Source of the DNA: Promethearchaeota archaeon
GTDB taxonomy: Archaea > Asgardarchaeota > Lokiarchaeia > Sigyniarchaeales > SOKP01
Length of the DNA stretch: 40,347 nucleotides
Assembly: GCA_020344955.1 (NCBI GenBank)
Contig: CP070831.1
Coordinates: 1-40,347, forward strand
Direction: 5' to 3'
The translations under genes were made by a program, and so were the position numbers. Shown in pieces: positions 18,362-26,488 of the stretch (positions within the stretch are counted from its first letter, which is position 1; each line of letters opens with the position of its first letter). The notes below the pieces were generated by a model. The model saw only the letters and a list, made by a program, of their open reading frames with translations. It made no database searches and was not told the origin of the DNA.

Positions 18362-18994
18362 ATGAGCCAAAAACCATCATTATTGATTATAGGAAATTCA
18401 AACGTAGGGAAATCTTCAATAACTAAATTATTGATGCCAAATCCTAGAAGTTTTAAAGGGAAAATAGGCAAAACTCCAGGTAGTACATTATTGATAAAAT
18501 CAATTTCCCAAGAAAATTTACCTTATAATATAGTTGATCTTCCTGGATTTGGATATGTTAGTCAATCAAGCCGAAGACGAGCAGAACATATAAAAAAACA
18601 AATCGTTATTCATATTGAAAAGCATTATGAAGATTACTTTTTTGGATTAGTCGTAATCAATATTCTAAGAATAGAAGATGAGCTGAAAAAATATTTTATT
18701 AAAAATAAGAGAACTATTCCTTTAAGCTTTGAATTGATTCAATTTCTAGGGGAATTTCAGATTCCTCTCCTTATAATTTTAAATAAAATCGACAAAGTCT
18801 CTAATTTTGATAAAAATAAGATTATCTCTTTATTTGTCAACTCAGCAAAAGAATATGGGTTGAATCTAATTCATTTAGATGATTTTATTTTGAGTGAACA
18901 ATCTAAATTACCATATTTAGAATTTTCGGTATTAAAAAAACAAAATCTACAAAAATTAAATGGTATTATAAGAAAATATTTGAAGAAAGTGTAG
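18362..18994 (+). CDS. EngB/YihA-like GTP-binding protein
   Basis: The 210-residue TRAFAC-class GTPase has P-loop GNSNVGKSS (residues 11-19), the EngB-type switch I GKTPGST (36-42), G3 DLPGFGYV (59-66) and G4 NKID (141-144). In bacteria EngB (YsxC) helps assemble the large ribosomal subunit; archaeal members are less understood. The region between G3 and G4 contains an insertion (about residues 100-130) beyond the compact bacterial form. It lies 24 bases after the acidic repeat protein gene, probably in one transcript, and ends 5 bases before the convergent Taw1 gene. The family call is firm; a role in ribosome assembly is inferred. Confidence 0.88.
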   Translation: MSQKPSLLIIGNSNVGKSSITKLLMPNPRSFKGKIGKTPGSTLLIKSISQENLPYNIVDLPGFGYVSQSSRRRAEHIKKQIVIHIEKHYEDYFFGLVVINILRIEDELKKYFIKNKRTIPLSFELIQFLGEFQIPLLIILNKIDKVSNFDKNKIISLFVNSAKEYGLNLIHLDDFILSEQSKLPYLEFSVLKKQNLQKLNGIIRKYLKKV

Positions 18995-18999
18995 TCTTA

Positions 19000-20292
19000 T
19001 TATATATTAGTTATTTTTGGGTCTGTATTTTGCTCCCAATTTACTGAAAACAAAAAATCTCTACTAGCCTTGTTGCGATAGATTAATGGAAATCCACTCA
19101 CATTCTCAAATTTTAAAGCTAAATTTTCCAAATAGTCATAATCAGGAAAAAAATACTGCATTTGTTCCTCACTCTTCACTCTTTCCTTTATCAGTAATGC
19201 TTTCGCTTGCAAGGTAAACCCTTTTATTTCAAAAAAGTTTGGGTTTACTTTTTCTATTATCTTAGCATATTCCTGAATGAATTTTTCATGTATGTTAAGA
19301 TTTTTAACAGCAGTTAATCTTACAACTGTTCTACCTGATAAAGAATTAATCATCTCAAGACTTTGCATAATTTTGTCCCATCCTTTCTTAATCATAGGAC
19401 GGCAAACTTTTTTATATATTTCTTCATTTGGAGCTGGTAATGTGATATAGAGTTGAGATGGAAAAGGATCTAATTGTTCTATTCTTTTTGGTAATGTACC
19501 ATTGGTAACAATGAATGTCGTCATATTACGATTTTTAAATTCTTGAATAAATTCAGAAATTTTTGGATACAAAAGGGGTTCTCCATCAAGAGAAATTGCA
19601 GCATGATTTGGCATCAATGCTTCACTGTGAGCTTGAATTATTTCATCAGGAGATGTCAGTACTCTATTAATTAAAATTTCAAGTTCATCTCTAGATCCAA
19701 TACAACAATTAACATCGCTATCTAGACTAAAATTATTAATTGAATGATTTGTGGGTTTAATATATTCTTGGTTCTTTAGAAGAGTTATAGCCCGTTCAAT
19801 TTTATTTTTTGAAACATGAATATTATTACTAAGTGAACTTACAGAATGAGTTTTTTCATTATTTAAAAGCATATAATATAGAATATCAATCATTATTTCA
19901 TAATTATCTAGATATCGCCTAAGAGGTAAGTGATTATTAATTATATCTCTATGATGTCTTAACATTTCATCGACAAGTAGTTTTGGATCATCTGGTTCAA
20001 CAATAAATTCACTATCTAGTGATCCAGATTCGATATCTCTCCAACAAAAAACACATTGATGATTGCAAAAAGGTAATGAAGGAGTATTTTGTAAACATCT
20101 ATGACTTTGTATACCAAAAATACCTTTATAACAATTGCGATTTTCTCTTCCTGTCATTAATCTCTGTTCAAGCCAATGGCAGGGTTTAATTGATGAGTGT
20201 TTATTTTCTCCAATAATTCTATAAGTCGTTTTAGTATATGTTTCAACAAATTCATTTGTGATTTTGTTATCAAGGATAAATCTATTTTTCAT
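19000..20292 (-). CDS. taw1: tRNA 4-demethylwyosine synthase (Taw1/TYW1) with a helical insertion
   Basis: This radical-SAM enzyme builds the tricyclic wyosine base from N1-methylguanosine 37 of tRNA-Phe. The radical SAM cysteines are C76, C80 and C83 (CNHQCVFCWR, including the family's WR). Three further upstream cysteines (C38, C54, C66) fit the second iron-sulfur cluster of the family. Core motifs ISLDGEP and FIVTNGT are intact. At 430 residues it is about 100 longer than typical archaeal Taw1. The excess is an insertion at about residues 121-215 that includes a helix-turn-helix-like stretch (SVSSLSNNIHVSKNKIERAI). It starts at ATG 20292. It is convergent with the EngB-like gene and divergent from the phosphorylase-like gene. 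Confidence 0.92.
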   Translation of the reverse strand: MKNRFILDNKITNEFVETYTKTTYRIIGENKHSSIKPCHWLEQRLMTGRENRNCYKGIFGIQSHRCLQNTPSLPFCNHQCVFCWRDIESGSLDSEFIVEPDDPKLLVDEMLRHHRDIINNHLPLRRYLDNYEIMIDILYYMLLNNEKTHSVSSLSNNIHVSKNKIERAITLLKNQEYIKPTNHSINNFSLDSDVNCCIGSRDELEILINRVLTSPDEIIQAHSEALMPNHAAISLDGEPLLYPKISEFIQEFKNRNMTTFIVTNGTLPKRIEQLDPFPSQLYITLPAPNEEIYKKVCRPMIKKGWDKIMQSLEMINSLSGRTVVRLTAVKNLNIHEKFIQEYAKIIEKVNPNFFEIKGFTLQAKALLIKERVKSEEQMQYFFPDYDYLENLALKFENVSGFPLIYRNKASRDFLFSVNWEQNTDPKITNI

Positions 20293-20417
20293 TAAGCAAC
20301 CACTATGAACTCGAAATTCTCACTAATTTATATAAATAATTGTATTTTATTAAGATATTAAATTATATTCTTTACAATTATAAATACATAATTTTTTAGT
20401 ACAATACTTTTAGAATA

Positions 20418-20441
20418 TAACTAAAATTATGATTTTAGTTA
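20418..20441. promoter_or_regulatory. Inverted repeat before the phosphorylase-like gene
   Basis: The arms TAACTAAAAT and ATTTTAGTTA are exact reverse complements separated by four bases (TATG). The repeat ends 28 bases before the ATG of the gene at 20470, in a 177-base divergent region shared with taw1. It could be an operator overlapping the transcription start, or a small hairpin in the leader. No TATA box stands out in this AT-rich gap. Confidence 0.5.
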
Positions 20442-20469
20442 ACTAGAATAAATAAAATAATGGTTAAAA

Positions 20470-21348
20470 ATGTTAAATCGAATCAAAAACGAATTGCTAA
20501 ATATAGGACTTAAATTTATTTCGGTAGATGAGAAGATCGTGAGAATGATTTTAGAAACAAGTCCTTCTAATGTGAATGAAATTGTAATTCTTCCTGCAAT
20601 CAAAATTGTGATGAAAAAATTATTGAATAAATTGCAGAATAAAAGAAATTATGGAAGAGTATATAACGGGGAGTTAAATGGTGTTAAAGTCAGTATAGTT
20701 CGCTCCTTAGTTGGAGCGCCTAATTGTGCAATAGCGGTAGAAGCATTAAGAAGATGTAAAACCAAAGTTATTATTAGAATTGATGTATGTGGGGGAATCG
20801 AAAATTCTATTACACCAATTAACATCGGCGACATACTAGTTCCAAAACTAGCAGTATGTGATGATGGTACTAGTCCTCATTATCTTCGAGAAAATCCTTC
20901 TTTAGTAAATGAATTAGATTCGATCCCTAATCCAATAGGAAAATTTCAAAGCATGTTTACGGGAAATCAGACTATATTTATTTCTAGACCAAACGAAACT
21001 TTAAAAGAAATACTATTTAATAAAGGTATATCATTTTTAAGTGATAATGTAAAATTAGTGGATTTATGGACTACTGATGCTCTATTTTGTGAAAGTTTAG
21101 ACTTCGTACGAGCTTTAAATTCAATAAATATACAAAGCATTGATATGGAGTCTTCTCTATTATTTTTATTAGGGAGGATCTATAATTTAAAAACAGGAGC
21201 TATTCTTTCAGTTTCAGATCTACCAGGTCATCCAAAATATGATTTACTTAATTCAAATAAGATTCATCCTAATATGGAAATTGGCATTGATAATGCAATT
21301 AAAATATTGATGAATTCTTTACCACAAATAAAATATGAATTAACATAA
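20470..21348 (+). CDS. Nucleoside phosphorylase / nucleosidase family protein (PNP-UDP superfamily)
   Basis: The 292-residue protein has the superfamily's landmarks: the phosphate/ribose region VRSLVGAPNCAIAVEAL, the glycine-rich RIDVCGGI, the TTDAL segment, the ribose-binding motif DMESS (E227) and a late SVSDLPGH with a candidate catalytic Asp (D250). Such enzymes split nucleosides with phosphate (uridine or purine phosphorylase) or with water (AMP nucleosidase and relatives). The substrate is not clear; the GAPNCAIAVE and IR.D.CGG pattern is closest to uridine-phosphorylase-like members. An out-of-frame ATG at 20460 is ignored. The start ATG at 20470 is directly preceded by an inverted repeat. 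The gene is convergent with the winged-helix regulator gene. Confidence 0.85.
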   Translation: MLNRIKNELLNIGLKFISVDEKIVRMILETSPSNVNEIVILPAIKIVMKKLLNKLQNKRNYGRVYNGELNGVKVSIVRSLVGAPNCAIAVEALRRCKTKVIIRIDVCGGIENSITPINIGDILVPKLAVCDDGTSPHYLRENPSLVNELDSIPNPIGKFQSMFTGNQTIFISRPNETLKEILFNKGISFLSDNVKLVDLWTTDALFCESLDFVRALNSINIQSIDMESSLLFLLGRIYNLKTGAILSVSDLPGHPKYDLLNSNKIHPNMEIGIDNAIKILMNSLPQIKYELT

Positions 21349-21374
21349 ATAATTTAATATGAAAATACAATGAG

Positions 21375-22271
21375 TTATAGCCCTTTTAGTAATTGTGAAA
21401 AATCAGGTTCATCAAAAAAATCATTATATTTTTTAAGTAGTTCAATATTGATAAGAAAAATTTTTTTTCCTGATTTATTTTTGGCTGATCTTACAATATT
21501 AAGATCTTTTAACTTTTTAATGTGATATAATATAGTTCCCGAATATATATCAAGGTTTTCTCCCATTTTACTAACTGTAACTGTTTCATCTTTAAATATT
21601 TCTTCTAATATATTAGGAATTAAAGGATTTAGGAAAATGATTTTAAATTTATCATAATCTTCTGGAACATCTGATAAGAAATAATGAAGTGTTTTTCCTA
21701 TTTTCTTAGATCGTATTAGTTTAAATCTTTCGAGCGTTATTACGTGTTTTAAAAATGGAGTTCTCGTAATTTCTAATTCTTCTTCAATTTTGTCATCTCT
21801 TGCATGAATACCTGGATTTTCTTTTATAAAATCAAGTATATGTACAAGCTTTTCATTAGTAAGTATCTCTAATTTAGTTCTTCTTTCATTTGTTACTATC
21901 CAATTCTTCTCTTCTAAACTCCGAATTGCTAAAAATATCTCCTCTTTGCTATATCCCTTCTTATAAGAGAGTTTAGCAATGCACTTTGCATATAATTTTT
22001 CAATTATCGGATATTTTTGAATTTGGGCTTCTGATTCAATTTCAAATTCAGTATCATATCTCTTTAATTTTAATATATCTTCAGCAATTTCTAAAACATC
22101 TTTTTCAATTTCACTTAACTCTTCAACAATCTCTTCTTTTATTACTTCTGTATCAAAACTTACTTCACTCTTTTCCTCTATTGGTCTAAAATCAAGACGC
22201 CTAAATGAGCTTTCTTGAAGATTTTCTTTTTCCTTAGTTCCTCTAGGTTCTCTTTTTTTTTCCAGGGACAT
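21375..22271 (-). CDS. Multi-winged-helix DNA-binding regulator
   Basis: The 298-residue protein has an acidic, Glu-rich N-terminus (about 1-85) followed by what look like three winged-helix units: about 90-135, about 141-200 (IHARDDKIEEELEI, then TPFLKHVITLERFKLI) and about 215-275. The third is ArsR-like, with a recognition-helix region SGTILYHIKKLKDLNIV and wing KNKSGKKIFLI. It is most likely a transcription regulator. Its ATG lies two bases after the stop codon of the zinc-ribbon membrane protein gene, so the two are almost certainly co-transcribed and translationally coupled. This suggests that the membrane protein and the regulator belong to one circuit, though no direct evidence of signalling is visible. 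Confidence 0.85.
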   Translation of the reverse strand: MSLEKKREPRGTKEKENLQESSFRRLDFRPIEEKSEVSFDTEVIKEEIVEELSEIEKDVLEIAEDILKLKRYDTEFEIESEAQIQKYPIIEKLYAKCIAKLSYKKGYSKEEIFLAIRSLEEKNWIVTNERRTKLEILTNEKLVHILDFIKENPGIHARDDKIEEELEITRTPFLKHVITLERFKLIRSKKIGKTLHYFLSDVPEDYDKFKIIFLNPLIPNILEEIFKDETVTVSKMGENLDIYSGTILYHIKKLKDLNIVRSAKNKSGKKIFLINIELLKKYNDFFDEPDFSQLLKGL

Positions 22272-22273
22272 AT

Positions 22274-23881
22274 TTAGGCGTTTTCCTCTAGGAATTGGAT
22301 AAATTTTATTTGTTCATCATAATCCATATATTTTAATTCATCTACAATTTTATCATAATGTTTAGGTTTAACATTAGGAAGTTTTCGAATTCTAGTTATC
22401 AGTTTTTTAGGTATTTCTTTATATAAATCAACAATGGCTTCGATATATTTAACTTGCTCCTCTTTAGTTAGAAATGCAAGTTCCTCCAGTAATTCATTCT
22501 TTTCTTTTTTCGAAATTTTTAAATCTCTTATTTGTTTCCTTAAATCTTTAGACAGAACAGCAAATATTTTAGAGAAATATTCTTTGACTAATTTCTTATC
22601 TCTTTCGTCTTTAACTGGTAATAGAGAATCATGTAATTTGAGTTCAAATTCTTTCTCCCTTCTTATTCTTTCTTCTTCAGTTTTAATAGGAATTTCTTCA
22701 AGATCTCTCTTAGGGATTTCTTCTATTTTCTTTGGTTCGATTTTAATACCTTCTTCATGCGGAACTTCAGGTGTTTCAATTTCACTTGGTTTTTCCGAAA
22801 TTTTTGGTTCTTTTTCCTTTTCTTCTGAAACTATTAAGGGAGGATGTTCTAATCTTTTATAAGGGTGTACTGGAGGGCTTGGGGGTGTTGGAGGAACAGG
22901 AATATGAGGTATCGTTTTATCAACTTCAAGTGATTTTTCTATAAACTCTTTCGGTTTACCTAAAACCAGGAAAAATATCAAAATTCCTTTTAAAAGTATA
23001 AAAATCCCAGTTGCGTAAAAGAGAACTCCAAAAATTCCAAGAATGAAATATTTAAAGCCATCACTCACGGTAAATTTCTGTTTCTCTTTAATCTTTTTTC
23101 TTGATCTATTATCTATGAGTAAAACTATTAGTGCAATAACTAGAAAACAAAAATAAATTAATAACTCTAAAGGGATTTCTATATGAATTGGGACATTTAT
23201 TATTATTCTCCAACCTGTTGGGATGTAAATTCTGTCTGAGTATGCCCTATATACACCAAATAATACAATTAAAAGACCTGCTTTAGCGGAAAAATAATTC
23301 AATGAATTTTTTGCGAGGAGCCCATACTCATACGTTTTAAAATCAGTATTTTTAGAATCTGAAATTACATAAATAATAATAAAAATACCTTTAATGAGGA
23401 CAATAACTCCTGTACCATATAAAATACATCCTAAAATTCCCCAACAAAATGCATCGAGAAAAATAGTATTAAACTTTTTCTCTTTTACTTTAGGGGCAAT
23501 ATAAGTTCTATCATATATTAATAGAAATAATCCTAATAAACCATGAATAATCCGATCAAACAAAATTCCCATATTAAATGAAATTATAATTTCAGCAATT
23601 AACCCAAAAGATACACATGTAAAAATAAATAAGGGGATAAAAGAGATTTTATTTAGAAATAGAATAAGCTTTTCTAAATTAGAGGATTTCTTCTCAGATA
23701 ATACATGGTAAGGTTTCTTTTTTCTTAGATATGGTGTTGGTGCTGGTTTAAATTTAATCCCTTCTATGATAAAAGGGGAACCACATCTTTCGCAATAAAC
23801 TTGAATATCACTTTCTATCAGTTGAGAAAGTTCCTCTGGGAACACATAACCACATTCTGTACAAATATAAATATTGCCCAT
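22274..23881 (-). CDS. Zinc-ribbon membrane protein with a duplicated membrane module, unknown function
   Basis: I do not recognise this 535-residue protein. It begins with a zinc ribbon (C7, C10, C30, C33). Then come two copies of a membrane module (about 75-173 and 200-308); their last helices are plainly related, WGILGCILYGTGVIVLIKGI (147-166) and the stretch 278-301 with VLFYATGIFILLKGI. A proline-rich linker (326-350) and a very charged Glu/Lys linker (350-415) follow. The C-terminal helical domain holds two related units 48 residues apart: EELAFLTKEEQVKYI (466-480) and DELKYMDYDEQIKFI (514-528). It is the first gene of a two-gene unit with the winged-helix regulator. A TATA-like site lies about 50 bases upstream. 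A sensor or scaffold role is inference. Confidence 0.8.
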   Translation of the reverse strand: MGNIYICTECGYVFPEELSQLIESDIQVYCERCGSPFIIEGIKFKPAPTPYLRKKKPYHVLSEKKSSNLEKLILFLNKISFIPLFIFTCVSFGLIAEIIISFNMGILFDRIIHGLLGLFLLIYDRTYIAPKVKEKKFNTIFLDAFCWGILGCILYGTGVIVLIKGIFIIIYVISDSKNTDFKTYEYGLLAKNSLNYFSAKAGLLIVLFGVYRAYSDRIYIPTGWRIIINVPIHIEIPLELLIYFCFLVIALIVLLIDNRSRKKIKEKQKFTVSDGFKYFILGIFGVLFYATGIFILLKGILIFFLVLGKPKEFIEKSLEVDKTIPHIPVPPTPPSPPVHPYKRLEHPPLIVSEEKEKEPKISEKPSEIETPEVPHEEGIKIEPKKIEEIPKRDLEEIPIKTEEERIRREKEFELKLHDSLLPVKDERDKKLVKEYFSKIFAVLSKDLRKQIRDLKISKKEKNELLEELAFLTKEEQVKYIEAIVDLYKEIPKKLITRIRKLPNVKPKHYDKIVDELKYMDYDEQIKFIQFLEENA

Positions 23882-23932
23882 ACTTTTTTACTACACCTTT
23901 TTAATTAAATTATTGTTTATTTTAAATTTTTT

Positions 23933-23940
23933 TTATATAA
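23933..23940 (-). promoter_or_regulatory. Possible TATA box for the zinc-ribbon membrane protein operon
   Basis: TTATATAA lies about 50 bases before the ATG at 23881, which would place a transcript start about 20-25 bases before it. It is in a 211-base gap in which I see no ORF or structured RNA. Confidence 0.4.
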
Positions 23941-24092
23941 AGAGATATTAAAAACCATTAATGAAAAAGAGTTTTCAGCTAGTGAACATAATCTCATATT
24001 AATTAACTCATAGTTTTTCTTAATTGTAAGGTGTTAAGAATTGAACTTAAAATAATTGGAGTCCAGTTTTTGAATTGATAATCAGTGAGATT

Positions 24093-24593
24093 TCATTGAA
24101 TTAACTTTTTCCAATCCAAGCTTCTAAGTGTTTTTTTAAGAGTATGATCATCATTCATAATATTGTAATTGAGATTGGTGAAGAGTTTTTCAGCGAGATT
24201 CTTAGATTGACTTAAGGAGATAACTGTATCATCTTTACCCTGGAAAATGATAACGGGAACTTCAATACTATAACATTTCCTAAGTTCTAATTCTAAGACT
24301 GAAAGGAATGGAGCAAGTAAAATTAACTTTAATACTTTTTTAGGATTTTGACATGTGAAGATTGTACCCATCAAACCTCCAAAGCTGGACCCAATAATTA
24401 TCCAATTATCTTTCTTATTTAAAATTGAATATAATTGTTCCATTCTCTTCTCTAATAATATCTTAATTGAAAATTTAGGATTAAATTCTTCAAAATTTGG
24501 AGTAAAACATCCAGGGAACAATTCTCTGAAAAATCGGCCTTTAAAGCCATCTCCAGAACTTTCAAGTCCATGAATAAAAATTAAATTCTTCAT
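24093..24593 (-). CDS. Small alpha/beta hydrolase (YqiA-like)
   Basis: The 166-residue protein is a minimal alpha/beta-hydrolase fold. It starts MKNLIFIHGLESS, with the oxyanion-hole HG motif. The nucleophile elbow is GSSFGG (S70), the acid is in GKDDTV (D121 or D122) and the catalytic His is in NDDHTL (H150). The size and 'HGLESS' start resemble the YqiA/RBBP9 group of small esterases. The substrate is unknown. Its ATG lies 12 bases after the stop codon of the DUF2085 membrane protein gene, so the two are likely co-transcribed. A 211-base gap separates it from the next operon. Confidence 0.88.
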   Translation of the reverse strand: MKNLIFIHGLESSGDGFKGRFFRELFPGCFTPNFEEFNPKFSIKILLEKRMEQLYSILNKKDNWIIIGSSFGGLMGTIFTCQNPKKVLKLILLAPFLSVLELELRKCYSIEVPVIIFQGKDDTVISLSQSKNLAEKLFTNLNYNIMNDDHTLKKTLRSLDWKKLIQ

Positions 24594-24605
24594 TTTTTCG
24601 ATTAA

Positions 24606-25667
24606 TCAGTAATATTCTTCTTCAACTGAAATCTTATCAGATTCTTCTTTTAACAATCTCAACTCTTTCTTATGACCTAAATATACCAATATAAAAAATA
24701 TAGTGAAATAAATTGTTAAGATTAACAATGTAAAAAAGTAATATTTATATGTAAATGACATATAGTGCAAAGCAGTTCCGATAATAAATCCAGTAAACAA
24801 TCTAGACTCTGTCGTACTTGTTCTTAATAAAAGTCTTTGGGTTCCCCAGTCAATTATCCCTGGTAAAGGTAATATTATACATAGGATTAAAGCAAGTTCT
24901 GCATTAAATTCAACTTGGTAAATTTTTTGGATTAAGTAAGTTGAAAACAAAGCAACTAACCCTCCAATAATTACACCTGAACATCTTGAGCAAAAATAAA
25001 TTTTCGTGCGACCAAATTTAAGATAAAAAGTGTGATCACTCGCAGAAAGGGGATGGTGGGTCAGGATCATATAATATAAATGCTTTTTATCTTTAGCTAG
25101 GATTTTATCGTATATAAACAATAGGGCAGGAATTGTAATCAAAATTGAGATACTTGCTTGAAGTAAATATTTTAATCCAAAAATGAAAATAATCTCAGTG
25201 GAAAATTGATCAAGATATAACAGATATTCTATACCAATTATAAGACCTGAAATTATAAACGAAATTATGATTAGGGTTATAAATGTGTACAAGACTCTGG
25301 TAAGATCATGATATTTAAGAGGGTGATATTTATAGATACCAGTTAATAATCCTAAAATAGCGATAATAAAACACCATTCAAGGTAAAGAATCTCATAGAA
25401 AGCTAACTGAAAAAGGAATTCTCCTAGAAATCCTGATATAAATCCTTGTAAAGGACCTGCTAATATAGAGAAAAATGTGAAAATTAGAAGAGTTATACCA
25501 AATTGCATTGAAAACTCTTGAGAAACTATAAAAATCGTAGAAATTGAACCAAAAGGTTCAGAAATATATACGTATGATATGACAATAAATGCAATGATAA
25601 GTAAATTAAGAAAAACACGTCTTATAAAATTGTATCGCGCTTCTTCTTGAGTAGAATCAGTCACCAT
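24606..25667 (-). CDS. DUF2085 membrane protein
   Basis: The 353-residue polytopic membrane protein has about nine hydrophobic segments. The N-terminal half (about 15-190) contains five or six helices with a Gly/Pro-rich LAGPLQGFISGFLGEFLFQ stretch, which resembles substrate-binding components of small transporters. The C-terminal half carries the DUF2085 pattern: HHP at 204-206, FCSRCSG with two Cys (226, 229), and DWGTQ at 273-277 within paired helices. The conserved His/Cys set on the membrane face suggests metal binding, but the function of DUF2085 is unknown to me. The gene belongs to a minus-strand cluster, 51 bases after the first QCx3HxNY-family gene and 12 bases before the hydrolase gene. 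Confidence 0.8.
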   Translation of the reverse strand: MVTDSTQEEARYNFIRRVFLNLLIIAFIVISYVYISEPFGSISTIFIVSQEFSMQFGITLLIFTFFSILAGPLQGFISGFLGEFLFQLAFYEILYLEWCFIIAILGLLTGIYKYHPLKYHDLTRVLYTFITLIIISFIISGLIIGIEYLLYLDQFSTEIIFIFGLKYLLQASISILITIPALLFIYDKILAKDKKHLYYMILTHHPLSASDHTFYLKFGRTKIYFCSRCSGVIIGGLVALFSTYLIQKIYQVEFNAELALILCIILPLPGIIDWGTQRLLLRTSTTESRLFTGFIIGTALHYMSFTYKYYFFTLLILTIYFTIFFILVYLGHKKELRLLKEESDKISVEEEYY

Positions 25668-25718
25668 ATCCTCTTATTTATTTTCATTTTAAAGATTTAT
25701 AATTTGATTGAAGAATTG

Positions 25719-26378
25719 TTAATTAAAAATTTCATCAAGCTCTTCAATTAATTTTTCTTTTGTCATTTCAAAGCCCATTCTTAGAACCTTCAGAATTATA
25801 TTTCTTCCTAAAGGTACTTTTAATATATTCTCATCACTTTCCACAATAGAAATTCCTTCATCATTATAATCAAGTTGACGCTTTAACGCCTGATACGCCT
25901 TCTCTTTTGAACTAAATGCTGCTCTAGATAATTCATTATAATCTTTTACATCCTCATTTACATTTAGAAAAAGGATACTTTCTTCTACTTGAGTAATAAA
26001 ACATTTTTTAGTTACTTCCTCTAACCTTTTATAGTTGTGGTGTTTTTCTTTACACTGGATATATGTTTGGTCGTTTTTTAAGTATGTAGGGAAGTTTCTA
26101 TTAATAATTTTATTGAAATTATCTTTCGAACCATCTCCATTTTGGATAAACTCTTTCGCAGAATCAAGGGTAACTCTTATTTGTTCTAGTGTTCCCACTT
26201 TTGCATCTTTATCAGACCAGTACTTATAAAACGATTTGACTATTGGTTTAATAACAAAATTTAGAGAACCAGCATCCACTTCTGTGTCTATAAGATCTCT
26301 ACCATAATTAAGACTGGTCTCCATTTGTTCAATCATCCGTTTCTCTAAGATTTTATAATTTTGCTCAATGTATTGCAT
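25719..26378 (-). CDS. Unrecognised helical protein, paralogue A of a tandem pair
   Basis: I do not recognise this 219-residue protein. It has no signal peptide or membrane segment and looks mostly alpha-helical. It is plainly related end to end to the gene at 26489-27169. Shared blocks are MIEQME.S...GR.LIDTE near the N-terminus, a central FVIKPIVKSFYKYW (41-54), DQT..QC (103-109) followed by H113 and NY (115-116), and a C-terminal hydrophobic-charged segment P.GR.I..K.LR.GFE.TK. The Cys and His of QC-x3-H-x-NY are kept in both copies, so they may bind a metal or serve in catalysis. It starts at ATG 26378, 110 bases after its paralogue, and the DUF2085 gene follows after 51 bases. Confidence 0.7.
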   Translation of the reverse strand: MQYIEQNYKILEKRMIEQMETSLNYGRDLIDTEVDAGSLNFVIKPIVKSFYKYWSDKDAKVGTLEQIRVTLDSAKEFIQNGDGSKDNFNKIINRNFPTYLKNDQTYIQCKEKHHNYKRLEEVTKKCFITQVEESILFLNVNEDVKDYNELSRAAFSSKEKAYQALKRQLDYNDEGISIVESDENILKVPLGRNIILKVLRMGFEMTKEKLIEELDEIFN

Positions 26379-26488
26379 TATTTAAATTCAATCTCTTTAA
26401 TATTATAAATTTCAGCACATTCGGTTATTTAATTTAAGTTATTATCTAATTATAAATGTTAAAATCTTTTATTAAATTAATACTTTAA

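Noticed and set aside
22434..22862. Antisense open frame (142 codons) opposite the linker of the zinc-ribbon membrane protein
   Set aside because: Its Ser/Leu-rich composition is what the reverse of a Glu/Lys-rich linker produces. No independent coding evidence.
23882..24092. Possible RNA gene in the 211-base gap
   Set aside because: No cloverleaf, conserved tRNA boxes or strong stem was found. It is read as a promoter region plus a spacer.
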